From Candidatus Methanomethylophilaceae archaeon (GTDB lineage Archaea; Thermoplasmatota; Thermoplasmata; Methanomassiliicoccales; Methanomethylophilaceae), in assembly GCA_017616575.1 (NCBI GenBank), contig JAFZXW010000068.1, forward strand, positions 1 through 6,822: DNA of 6,822 bases. Direction: 5' to 3'. This document shows positions 1 through 5,396 of the stretch, piece by piece. A program made the translations under genes and the position numbers. The notes under the pieces were generated by a model. The model worked only from the letters and a program-made list of their open reading frames with translations, ran no database searches and was not told where the DNA came from. Within the stretch, counting starts at the first letter, position 1. Every line of letters starts with the position of its first letter.

Positions 1-147
1 GCGGAGCGCTGGGGGCTCAGGACTCTGGACGACGTCAAGATAATCGAGGGCGCGAAGCATCCGTTCATGGAGGTCACGACCATGCTCCTGCCCTCGGAGC
101 AGGCGAACAGCATCAATCAGAGGCTGATGGACAGCGAGAAGGATTGA
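1..147 (+). CDS. Unrecognised protein, C-terminal 48 residues (5' end outside window)
   Basis: The frame is open from the first base to a TGA at 145-147 and encodes a 48-residue tail beginning AERWGLRTLDDVKIIEGAKH and ending RLMDSEKD. I do not recognise the family, and no membrane segment or metal-binding motif is visible. The reason to call it a real gene is that a near-identical copy lies at 1774-1920. Of the four differences between the two copies, three are synonymous third-position changes (bases 103, 118 and 126) and one changes Trp to Arg (base 10). That pattern fits past selection on this reading frame. The codons are GC-rich, like those of ppsA and the por genes and unlike the ATPase that follows. 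It is transcribed towards the ATPase gene, and no clear terminator follows it. Function unknown. Confidence 0.6.
   Translation, partial: AERWGLRTLDDVKIIEGAKHPFMEVTTMLLPSEQANSINQRLMDSEKD
1..147 (+). repeat. Direct repeat, left copy (partner at 1774-1920)
   Basis: Every base i here aligns without gaps to base i+1773, with mismatches only at 10, 103, 118 and 126 (143 of 147 identical). The similarity stops one base after the TGA. The repeat may extend left of the window, so 147 bp is a minimum. The two copies bracket the ATPase gene. Confidence 0.93.
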
Positions 148-265
148 AGGGCCTGTTTCGCTGGAGCCGGGCCTGATGATGCGAGGCATGCCAGTCGCAA
201 CATGCAGAGCGCTTCGGTCAGGCATCTGCCTCGAAGGAAAGAATCTCCAGGGAAGGTCGCGATAG
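148..265. other. Intergenic region between two convergent genes
   Basis: These 118 bases separate the TGA of the left-edge gene from the TGA that closes the extended ATPase frame. They contain only small inverted repeats, such as AGGCATCTGCCT at 220-231. I see no strong hairpin with a T run, no tRNA-like T-loop motif and no ORF with coding character. The sequence is unrelated to what follows the second repeat copy. Confidence 0.5.
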
Positions 266-400
266 TCATTCTTCGAGGAGCCATTCCACTGCGTTCCTGT
301 GCAAGAGCCCGTCGGGGAGGTCTCTGATTATGGGGTCCAGCGAAATCACCGTTTTGGGATAGTTGTCGTCGATGGCTTTCAGCGACCTAACCTCCCGCTA
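266..400 (-). other. In-frame continuation of the ATPase beyond a TAG codon (readthrough or nonsense)
   Basis: Reading the minus strand through the TAG at 398-400 gives 43 further sense codons in the same frame, starting REVRSLKAIDDNYPKTV and ending NAVEWLLEE before TGA at 266-268. This is the expected C-terminal end of DUF4143 ATPases, in which the strand-loop-helix after YFQV is typically followed by an (E)RE...L.AI.DNYPK.V..LD segment. With it the protein would be 397 residues, the normal size. The TAG occupies a position where Glu (GAG) is likely in relatives, so one base change explains it. Two readings are possible: a recent nonsense mutation, or pyrrolysine insertion if the host has the Pyl machinery. 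The sequence alone cannot decide. Confidence 0.75.
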
Positions 401-1459
401 ATATGTCGAATCCTCCATCATGGTCAGGCACACTTGGAAGTATTCGACCTTCCCGTCTCTTTCAGCGGTGAAGTCGACCTCCCTGTCCCTGAAAGAGCCC
501 ACCCTCACCCTGTAGCCCCTTCTGAGGAGCTCCAGGAACACTATGTTCTCCAGCGGCCTCGACGTGTCCGTGACTCCCCTGTCCAGGACGGCCCTCGCCA
601 GCCCCGTATCGACGGGGTAGTATTTCTCGTGCGTATCCATCAATCTCTTTCCCACTACGTCGTACCTCTCCGCTTTGAAGAACAGGTACGCCTCCGTGAG
701 CGTGCGCATGTATTTCGTCACTGTCTTTTTCGCCAGCTTTGTCGTCTTGGCGATGTTGTCCACATTGGTTACGTTGCCGGTGTTGTCCAGCAGGAACCTC
801 GCTATGGAGTCCAGGCCTGACAGGTCCCTTATCCTCATTCTCGTGGCGGCGTCTTTCACCAGGACCGTGTTGTAGATTCCTTCCAGAATCATACGGTTGT
901 ATCTGTCTTCTTTGTCAGGATCGACGAGGGGCATCCCTCCGGTGCGGAGATACTGCTGGAATCTGGCATTCCTGTCTATGTCGGGTGTGGCTGGATGTCC
1001 GTTGAGAAATTCTTTGAATGAAAGAGGGAATACCGTTATCTCCACGTATCTGCCGGAAATGTATGTAGACAGTTCAGATGAAAGGAGATACGCGTTGGAT
1101 CCGGTTATGTAAATGTCTGCATTATAATCGACCATCAGCGAATTGACGGTGCGTTCCCAGCCGTCGACCCTCTGGACCTCATCCAGGAACACATATGTTC
1201 TAGCATTTTTCGGGATGTGTTCCGCTATGTATGCGTTCAGGTCGTGGAAATCCGCTATGTCGTCGTAATCCGACGATTCGAAATCGAGGAAATATATGGA
1301 TTCCTCGGAGATTCCATCCTCCCTCAGCTTCCCGATATACTGATTCATTACTATTGATTTGCCTGAGCGCCTCACCCCCACTATCACCTTCACTATGTCG
1401 ACGTTGTCCCTCCATTCGTCGAGTTCTGATAGATAACGTGTCCTGGGGATCTCTTCCAT
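398..1459 (-). CDS. AAA+ ATPase with DUF4143-type C-terminal domain (frame ends early at a TAG)
   Basis: This 353-residue frame belongs to the large prokaryotic family of AAA+ ATPases ending in a DUF4143 domain; their cellular role is mostly unknown. Walker A is GVRRSGKS (residues 28-35) and Walker B is YVFLDEVQ (89-96), followed by a sensor-like ITGSNA (118-123), YISGRY (133-138) and FPLSFKEF (144-151). A winged-helix-like stretch is around 228-262. The C-terminus has ENIVFLELLRRGYRV (304-318) and REVDF (326-330), the nuclease-fold-like end of this family. The protein is cytoplasmic, with no signal peptide or membrane segment. The frame stops at TAG 398-400, about 45 residues short of the usual ~400, and matching sequence continues in frame beyond it (see 266-400). 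The ATG at 1459 has no Shine-Dalgarno sequence but a TATA box about 24 bases upstream. GC content and codon choice are visibly lower than in ppsA and por, suggesting acquisition. It could be a pseudogene. Confidence 0.85.
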   Translation of the reverse strand: MEEIPRTRYLSELDEWRDNVDIVKVIVGVRRSGKSIVMNQYIGKLREDGISEESIYFLDFESSDYDDIADFHDLNAYIAEHIPKNARTYVFLDEVQRVDGWERTVNSLMVDYNADIYITGSNAYLLSSELSTYISGRYVEITVFPLSFKEFLNGHPATPDIDRNARFQQYLRTGGMPLVDPDKEDRYNRMILEGIYNTVLVKDAATRMRIRDLSGLDSIARFLLDNTGNVTNVDNIAKTTKLAKKTVTKYMRTLTEAYLFFKAERYDVVGKRLMDTHEKYYPVDTGLARAVLDRGVTDTSRPLENIVFLELLRRGYRVRVGSFRDREVDFTAERDGKVEYFQVCLTMMEDSTY

Positions 1460-1480
1460 GGGTGCGAATCATATTGCCTG

Positions 1481-1486
1481 TATAAA
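1481..1486 (-). promoter_or_regulatory. Candidate TATA box for the ATPase gene
   Basis: The minus strand reads TTTATA here, centred about 24 bases upstream of the ATG at 1459. Archaeal transcription starts about 25 bases downstream of the TATA box, so the mRNA would begin at or next to the start codon. That agrees with the lack of a Shine-Dalgarno sequence (GATTCGCACCC before ATG). A second AT-rich candidate, TTTAAAAT at about 1510-1517, would give a leader of roughly 30 bases. Confidence 0.45.
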
Positions 1487-1558
1487 CGGGTATTGTAATA
1501 CTCTTTTTTATTTTAAACAACAAAAAAAGAGACTACGATTCCAATTTATAGGGCAATC

Positions 1559-1582
1559 CTTATTGCTGAATTCAGGACTAAG
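1559..1582. repeat. 24-bp imperfect palindrome (possible operator)
   Basis: The core CTGAATTCAG (1566-1575) is a perfect 10-bp palindrome. It is flanked by CTTA (1559-1562) on the left and TAAG (1579-1582) on the right, so 10 of 12 base pairs match about the centre at 1570/1571. It lies about 100 bases upstream of the ATPase start codon. The symmetry resembles a dimeric regulator site, but no regulator gene is in the window. Confidence 0.4.
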
Positions 1583-1594
1583 AGACGTCGCAAT

Positions 1595-1617
1595 CCCTCC
1601 CTTTTTTTAGGGCAGGG
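1595..1617. repeat. Hairpin with 8-bp stem and T6 loop
   Basis: CCCTCCCT (1595-1602) can pair with AGGG-C-AGGG (1609-1617) with one bulged C, leaving TTTTTT as the loop. It sits just upstream of the decayed gene. It could be a relic terminator or a structured RNA element. The T run is in the loop rather than after the stem, so it is not a textbook terminator on either strand. Confidence 0.4.
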
Positions 1618-1633
1618 TTACGGCAGGCTCTGA

Positions 1634-1920
1634 ATGGGTGAAACGCGGTCTGAACGAGCCCTTACGGACGCTTCCTGGTGGACGTCCGCCATCGGCAATG
1701 GCGGCGGATAGACCTTCAAGGCCACCATGCTCGTCCCGAACAACCTGGACGTCAGCCGGGCCTGGAGAAGACGGCGGAGCGCCGGGGGCTCAGGACTCTG
1801 GACGACGTCAAGATAATCGAGGGCGCGAAGCATCCGTTCATGGAGGTCACGACCATGCTCCTGCCTTCGGAGCAGGCGAATAGCATCAACCAGAGGCTGA
1901 TGGACAGCGAGAAGGATTGA
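1634..1920 (+). pseudogene. Decayed, 5'-truncated second copy of the left-edge gene
   Basis: The tail at 1774-1920 matches the left-edge gene almost exactly and ends in the same TGA. Upstream, two frames must be joined to recover a sensible protein. The frame at 1712-1762 gives TFKATMLVPNNLDVSRA, and the frame from about 1763 gives LEKTAERRGLRTLDDVKIIE. Restoring one base in CGGGCCTGGAG (to GCC CTG GAG) would join them, so a single-base deletion is the likely cause. Further upstream this frame hits an in-frame TAG at 1709-1711 and runs back to a nominal ATG at 1634, whose 25 codons look less protein-like. I therefore read it as a gene remnant with a frameshift and a stop. The left boundary is uncertain. 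Function unknown; codon choice is GC-rich like ppsA. Confidence 0.6.
1774..1920 (+). repeat. Direct repeat, right copy (partner at 1-147)
   Basis: This is the second member of the 147-bp repeat, 97% identical to the left copy and in the same orientation, with its start 1773 bases downstream. It forms the 3' end of the decayed gene and runs up to the terminator hairpin beside ppsA. Confidence 0.93.
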
Positions 1921-1922
1921 AA

Positions 1923-1946
1923 GAGGGGGCCAGGCCCCCGTTTTTC
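1923..1946 (+). terminator. Hairpin terminator between the gene remnant and ppsA
   Basis: GGGGG (1925-1929) pairs with CCCCC (1935-1939) across the loop CCAGG, followed by G and TTTTT (1941-1945). It lies directly between the TGA at 1920 and the ppsA stop at 1947-1949. On the plus strand it has the standard stem-plus-T form. On the minus strand the same stem is followed only by a short pyrimidine stretch (TCTTTC), so it may serve both convergent genes with unequal strength. Confidence 0.65.
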
Positions 1947-4256
1947 TCAAAGCTTGTTTCTGAGGTTCCTGAGGTCCCTCAGGATTATCTTCTGCTCCGC
2001 GGACGCGATTATCCTCTTGGTCTTGACGAAAGTGTCCGGGTTCAGGGAGATGCAGTCGATCCCCTGCTCCACGAGGAATTCGGTGAACTCGGGGTACACG
2101 GACGGGCCCTGCCCGCAGATGCTCACGAACTTCCCGTTCTCGTGGGCGACCTTGATCAGGTGGGCGATGGCCCTCTTGACGCCCTCGTTCCTCTCGTCGA
2201 AGTACCCCATGCGCCCGAGGATGTCGGAGTCCCTGTCGCAGCCCATGGTGAGCTGGGTCAGGTCGTTGGATCCGATGGAGAAGGCGTCGCAGTACTTGCA
2301 GAACTCGTCGGCCATGAAGATGTTGACCGGGACCTCGGCCATGAAGTAGAGCTTGAAGTCCTTGCTCCTCCTCAGGCCGACCGACTTCATCATCTCGGTG
2401 ATCTCCTGGACCTCGTCGATGGTCCTGACGAACGGGAGCATCATGTTGAGGTTCCTGTAGCCGAGCTCGTCCCTCACCTTCTTTATGGCCTTGAGCTCGC
2501 ACATGAATGCCTCGCGGTAGCTGTCGGAGACGTACCTGGAGCAGCCCCTCCATCCGATCATGGGGTTGTCCTCGTTCGGCTCGTAGTCGGCGCCGCCCTT
2601 CATGTCGCGGTACTCGTTGGTCTTGAAGTCGGAGGTCCTGAGGGTTATCGGCCTGGGATACATCGCCCTGGCGACGGTGGAGATCCCGTCCACGAGCTTG
2701 TCGATGAGCTCCTGGGTCCTTCCCTCCTCGATGACGGCGCAGGGGTGCTCGCCGATGTAGTTGGTGAAGAGGAACTCGATCCTCATCAGCCCAATGCCGT
2801 CGCAGGGGAGCTTGGCGATCTCCTCGGCCTTCGAAGGCATGGACATGTTGATCATGACCTTGGTCCCGGTGATCGGCACGTACTCCCCGACCGAGGCGGA
2901 CGCGGCGGGTTGGGACTCCTCCTTCTTCTTGATTATCCCCTTGTAGACGGTCCCGGTGGTCCCGTCGACGGTGACCTCCATGCCGTCCTTGAGGACCTCG
3001 GTGGCGTTCCCGGTCCCGACGACGCAGGGGGTCCCGAGCTCCCTGGATATGATGGCGGCGTGGCAGGTCATTCCTCCTTCGTCGGTAACGATCCCGGCGG
3101 CCCTGCTCATGGCGGGGACCATGTCCGGCATGGTCATCTCGGTGACCAGGATGTTTCCTTCCTTCACGACGTCGAGGCTCATGCCCTCCTCGTAGATCAC
3201 GACCTTCCCCATGGCGAGCCCGGGGCTGGCGCCGAGGCCGGTGGTGACAATGTCCTCGCTGGCGTTGACGGCGCCGACGGACTCGTTGGTGGCAGAGTTC
3301 CCGGTGACGGTGATCGGCCTGGCCTGGACGATGTAGACCCTGTCGTCCTCGACGCACCACTCCATGTCCATGGGCTTCTCGTAGTGGATCTCGATCTGGC
3401 GCCCCGTCTCCGCGATCTCCTGGATGCGGACGTCCGGTATCTTCTGGGCCTTGACCATGGACTTGGCGACGTTCTGCTTCTTGACCCCTCCCTTGGGGCC
3501 GCGGACGTACTTCCAGCTCTGGGTGGAGATGATCTTCTTGACGACGCTGATCTTCTGCTTGTCGACGACGTAGGTGTCGGGGGTGACCTCCCCTCCGACG
3601 ATCGCCTCCCCGAGGCCGTACCCGGCTTCGATGATTATCTCGTCCGCCCCGTTGTTGGGGTTCTTGGTGAACATGATTCCGGAGAACTCGGAGTTGACCA
3701 TCCTCTGGACGACGACGGCGAGCTTGACCTCGCTGTGGGAGTACCCCTGCTTCTCGCGGTACGCGATGGCCCTGGCGGTGAACAGGGAGGACCAGCATTT
3801 CCTGATCTTGTCGAAGAGGTCGGCCTCGTCCTTGACGTTGAGGTATGTCTCCTGCTGGCCGGCGAAGCTCGCGTCGGGAAGGTCCTCGGCGGTGGCGCTG
3901 GACCTCACGGCTACGAAGCCCTTTTTCCCGGTGGGGAACAGGAGCTTGTACTTGGAGACGATCTCGTCCTTCAGGTCCTTGGGGATCTCATACTCCTCGA
4001 AGAGCCCCCTGATCTTCTCGGAGGCCTCGGCGAGGCTGTCGTCGGAGTCGCGGTCGATGGCGTCGAGCTCCTTGTTGATGGCGTCGAAGATCTTGCTGGA
4101 ATCGATAAAGTAGTCGTAGGCGACGGTGGTCAGGACGAACGCTTCTGGGACCGGGAACCCGGCGTTGGTGAGCTCGCCGAGGTTCGCTCCTTTTCCTCCC
4201 ACGAAGGGCACGTCTTCAACATGTAGCTCGTTAACGTCAACGATTTTTTTGTCCAT
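1947..4256 (-). CDS. ppsA: Phosphoenolpyruvate synthase (pyruvate, water dikinase)
   Basis: This cytoplasmic enzyme makes PEP, AMP and phosphate from pyruvate, ATP and water, the entry to gluconeogenesis. The 769 residues have all three family domains. The N-terminal nucleotide-binding domain (about 15-320) contains GGKGANLGEL (20-29), AVRSSATAEDLPDASFAGQQ (116-135) and closes with QARPIT (311-316). The swivelling phosphohistidine domain (about 335-440) has GGMTCHAAIISRELGTP, with His399 as the phosphate carrier. A Lys/Glu/Ala/Ser linker (443-457) leads to the C-terminal pyruvate-binding barrel (about 460-769), with GIGLMRIEFLF (487-497), MIGWRG (566-571), SNDLTQ (663-668) and catalytic Cys714 in SICGQGPS. 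Length is normal. The start is the ATG at 4256, because conserved sequence begins there and an upstream in-frame ATG (4325) adds 23 residues of non-family sequence. It is divergent from porGDAB, which supplies its substrate. Confidence 0.97.
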   Translation of the reverse strand: MDKKIVDVNELHVEDVPFVGGKGANLGELTNAGFPVPEAFVLTTVAYDYFIDSSKIFDAINKELDAIDRDSDDSLAEASEKIRGLFEEYEIPKDLKDEIVSKYKLLFPTGKKGFVAVRSSATAEDLPDASFAGQQETYLNVKDEADLFDKIRKCWSSLFTARAIAYREKQGYSHSEVKLAVVVQRMVNSEFSGIMFTKNPNNGADEIIIEAGYGLGEAIVGGEVTPDTYVVDKQKISVVKKIISTQSWKYVRGPKGGVKKQNVAKSMVKAQKIPDVRIQEIAETGRQIEIHYEKPMDMEWCVEDDRVYIVQARPITVTGNSATNESVGAVNASEDIVTTGLGASPGLAMGKVVIYEEGMSLDVVKEGNILVTEMTMPDMVPAMSRAAGIVTDEGGMTCHAAIISRELGTPCVVGTGNATEVLKDGMEVTVDGTTGTVYKGIIKKKEESQPAASASVGEYVPITGTKVMINMSMPSKAEEIAKLPCDGIGLMRIEFLFTNYIGEHPCAVIEEGRTQELIDKLVDGISTVARAMYPRPITLRTSDFKTNEYRDMKGGADYEPNEDNPMIGWRGCSRYVSDSYREAFMCELKAIKKVRDELGYRNLNMMLPFVRTIDEVQEITEMMKSVGLRRSKDFKLYFMAEVPVNIFMADEFCKYCDAFSIGSNDLTQLTMGCDRDSDILGRMGYFDERNEGVKRAIAHLIKVAHENGKFVSICGQGPSVYPEFTEFLVEQGIDCISLNPDTFVKTKRIIASAEQKIILRDLRNLRNKL

Positions 4257-4326
4257 TGGGAAACCCCGCAGTGGAAGACGTTTTCTCGGGACGGTCCTCG
4301 TCCCTGGAGCGCCTAATCCCCTCACC

Positions 4327-4335
4327 GTTTATATT
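4327..4335 (-). promoter_or_regulatory. Candidate TATA box of ppsA
   Basis: The minus strand reads AATATAAAC, with a purine-rich BRE-like GAAATAAAC just upstream. Transcription would start about 25 bases downstream, near 4305, giving a leader of about 50 bases to the ATG at 4256. This position also argues against a start at the upstream ATG at 4325, which would lie before the transcription start. Confidence 0.6.
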
Positions 4336-4395
4336 GTTTATTTCTTCTAGACGCGAGAGGGCGGACGCTCCACGCCGCATTCCGGCCTCCATCAT

Positions 4396-4416
4396 AGGAT
4401 TATTACGAATTATCCT
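4396..4416. promoter_or_regulatory. Imperfect palindrome, possible operator of ppsA/por
   Basis: AGGATTATT (4396-4404) faces AATTATCCT (4408-4416) across ACG, with 8 of 9 base pairs matching. It lies about 60 bases upstream of the ppsA TATA box and 100 bases upstream of the porG box, next to a TTTATA at 4421-4426. A second inverted pair, TTACGAATT (4403-4411) and AAATCGTAA (4430-4438), brackets that TTTATA. This is the form expected of a transcription-factor site, but no binding partner is known from the window. Confidence 0.4.
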
Positions 4417-4516
4417 TATTTTTATACGGAAATCGTAAGATAGTGAATCATAAAACGCTATTTCCGTCGTGCATTTCTACGCATACGGCAGTTTTCCTGT
4501 TCCCACACGCAAAGGG

Positions 4517-4523
4517 TTTAAAA
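4517..4523 (+). promoter_or_regulatory. Candidate TATA box of the porGDAB operon
   Basis: TTTAAAA is preceded by a purine-rich BRE-like GCAAAGGG. Transcription would start around 4545-4548, leaving a leader of only about 13-16 bases before the porG ATG at 4561. An upstream TTTATA at 4421-4426 could be an additional promoter with a longer leader. Confidence 0.6.
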
Positions 4524-4560
4524 CTTATGCCCTATATCCGGGTCGACAAGAGTGGTATCC

Positions 4561-5118
4561 ATGGACATCGAGATATGTTGGCATGGCAGGGGAGGGCAGG
4601 GCCTCGTCACAGCGAACGAGATCCTGGCCGAGACCGCCATCGCGGCAGGAAAGTACGTCAAGGCGTTCCCGGAGTTCGGCCCCGAGAGGATGGGGGCCCC
4701 CATCAGGGGGTTCACCAGGATCTCCGAGTCGCCTATCAGGATTCACAGCCAGGTATACGAGCCGGACATCGTGGTCATCATGGACGGTACCCTGGTCGGG
4801 AAAGTCGACGTGACCAGGGGCATAAAGAAGGATTCCGTCATCCTCGCCAACTACGCCGGCTCCCCCAAGGAGCTCCAGAACGCCCTGGGGACGGACGCCG
4901 AGTGTCACACCCTGGACGCCATCAAGGTCTCCATCGAGGAGATCGGGAAGCCGATGGTCAACACCGTCATGCTCGGCGCCCTGGCGAAGGTGCGCCCCCT
5001 GGTGCCTTACGACATGCTCGAAGACCAGATAACCACCAAGTTCACCGGGAAGCTCTCGGACAAGGTGATAGTGAAGAACCTCTCAGCTTTGAAGAGAGGA
5101 TACGCGGAGGTGCAGTGA
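4561..5118 (+). CDS. porG: Pyruvate:ferredoxin oxidoreductase, gamma subunit
   Basis: This is the gamma subunit of the four-subunit enzyme that interconverts acetyl-CoA, CO2 and reduced ferredoxin with pyruvate and CoA; in methanogens it mainly makes pyruvate for biosynthesis. The 185 residues begin MDIEICWHGRGGQGLVTA, with the family GRGGQG at 9-14. EFGPERMGAPIRGFTRIS (38-55) is the most diagnostic gamma-subunit block, and PMVNTVMLGAL (131-141) is the conserved segment near the C-terminus. Length is normal. The ATG at 4561 is preferred because family sequence starts there; an in-frame GTG at 4552 would add three residues. No convincing Shine-Dalgarno sequence precedes it, fitting a short-leader mRNA. 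It is the first gene of the operon, with one base between its TGA and porD. A 2-oxoacid other than pyruvate cannot be wholly excluded, but gene order and PorA favour pyruvate. Confidence 0.94.
   Translation: MDIEICWHGRGGQGLVTANEILAETAIAAGKYVKAFPEFGPERMGAPIRGFTRISESPIRIHSQVYEPDIVVIMDGTLVGKVDVTRGIKKDSVILANYAGSPKELQNALGTDAECHTLDAIKVSIEEIGKPMVNTVMLGALAKVRPLVPYDMLEDQITTKFTGKLSDKVIVKNLSALKRGYAEVQ
5106..5112 (+). promoter_or_regulatory. Ribosome binding site of porD
   Basis: GGAGGTG overlaps the last codons of porG and lies 7 bases before the ATG at 5120. That spacing favours 5120 over the in-frame ATG at 5126 as the porD start. Confidence 0.7.
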
Positions 5119-5119
5119 C

Positions 5120-5395
5120 ATGGTCATGGCTAACCCTAACGACCTGGTCGTCGGAGGACGCATCGTCAACCCCGGCTCCTCGGAGCAGTTCAACACCGGG
5201 GACTGGAGGAGCTTCGTCCCCGTCGTGGACCAGGACAAGTGCATAGACTGCATGACATGCTGGATATACTGCCCGGACAACAGCATCGTGTTCCGGGACA
5301 ACAAGATGTCCGGGATCAAGCTCACCCACTGCAAGGGGTGCGGGATCTGCTCCAAGGTCTGCCCGAAGAAGGCGATCACCATGAAGGAGGAATGA
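5120..5395 (+). CDS. porD: Pyruvate:ferredoxin oxidoreductase, delta subunit (2[4Fe-4S] ferredoxin)
   Basis: This small ferredoxin-like subunit carries electrons between the beta-subunit active site and external ferredoxin. The 91 residues contain two complete [4Fe-4S] motifs. CIDCMTCWIYCP supplies Cys41, 44, 47 and 51, and CKGCGICSKVCP supplies Cys71, 74, 77 and 81. An N-terminal extension with TGDWRSFVPVVD (26-37) is typical of the delta subunit and separates it from free ferredoxins. All eight ligands are present, so two clusters are expected. The start at 5120 is set by the GGAGGTG upstream. The gene sits between porG and porA, with one base to each, so translation of the three is likely coupled. 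Confidence 0.95.
   Translation: MVMANPNDLVVGGRIVNPGSSEQFNTGDWRSFVPVVDQDKCIDCMTCWIYCPDNSIVFRDNKMSGIKLTHCKGCGICSKVCPKKAITMKEE
5384..5390 (+). promoter_or_regulatory. Ribosome binding site of porA
   Basis: AAGGAGG lies inside the last codons of porD, 6 bases before the ATG at 5397. It is the strongest Shine-Dalgarno sequence in the window and selects 5397 over the in-frame ATG at 5403. Confidence 0.75.
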
Positions 5396-5396
5396 G

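Larger units (their letters stand above)
1460..1633. other. AT-rich intergenic region with three inverted repeats
   Basis: This stretch is much more AT-rich than its surroundings. Besides the ATPase promoter it holds three inverted repeats. The first has CTCTTTTTT (1501-1509) facing AAAAAAGAG (1523-1531). The second is a palindrome at 1559-1582 around CTGAATTCAG. The third is a hairpin at 1595-1617. No ORF, tRNA or known ncRNA is visible. It ends where the GC-rich decayed gene begins. Confidence 0.55.
4257..4560. other. Divergent control region between ppsA and porG
   Basis: These 304 bases contain no credible gene. From left to right they hold the ppsA leader (4257 to about 4305), the ppsA TATA box (4327-4335), a GC-rich block (about 4350-4393), an AT-rich segment with a palindrome and a TATA-like box (4396-4438), and the porG TATA box (4517-4523). 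The long separation between the two promoters leaves room for regulator sites. Confidence 0.7.

Noticed and set aside
148..265. Possible tRNA or small RNA in the spacer after the left-edge gene
   Set aside because: No T-loop motif, acceptor stem or anticodon arm could be assembled; only short inverted repeats are present.
299..820. 173-codon plus-strand frame opposite the ATPase 3' end
   Set aside because: It has no family features, and the opposite strand encodes conserved DUF4143 sequence, including beyond the TAG.
398..1459. The ATPase as part of a new defence or toxin system
   Set aside because: DUF4143 ATPases do occur in variable regions, but there is no partner nuclease, toxin or sensor gene beside it, so a system cannot be supported from this window.
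1917..4226. A 769-codon open frame antisense to ppsA, with another long one at 1618-3798
   Set aside because: ppsA has complete family domains on the other strand. The antisense frames are dominated by Gly, Asp, Leu, Val or by Arg, His, Gly, the usual product of reading G/C-ending codons backwards, and they have no recognisable motifs.
4257..4325. 23-residue N-terminal extension of ppsA from an upstream ATG
   Set aside because: The extension lacks family similarity, and the ATG would lie upstream of the transcription start predicted from the TATA box at 4327-4335. The ATG at 4256 begins the conserved sequence.
4443..5246. 267-codon plus-strand frame overlapping porG and porD
   Set aside because: It is an out-of-frame reading of two well-supported genes, rich in Arg, Gly and Pro, with no family motifs.
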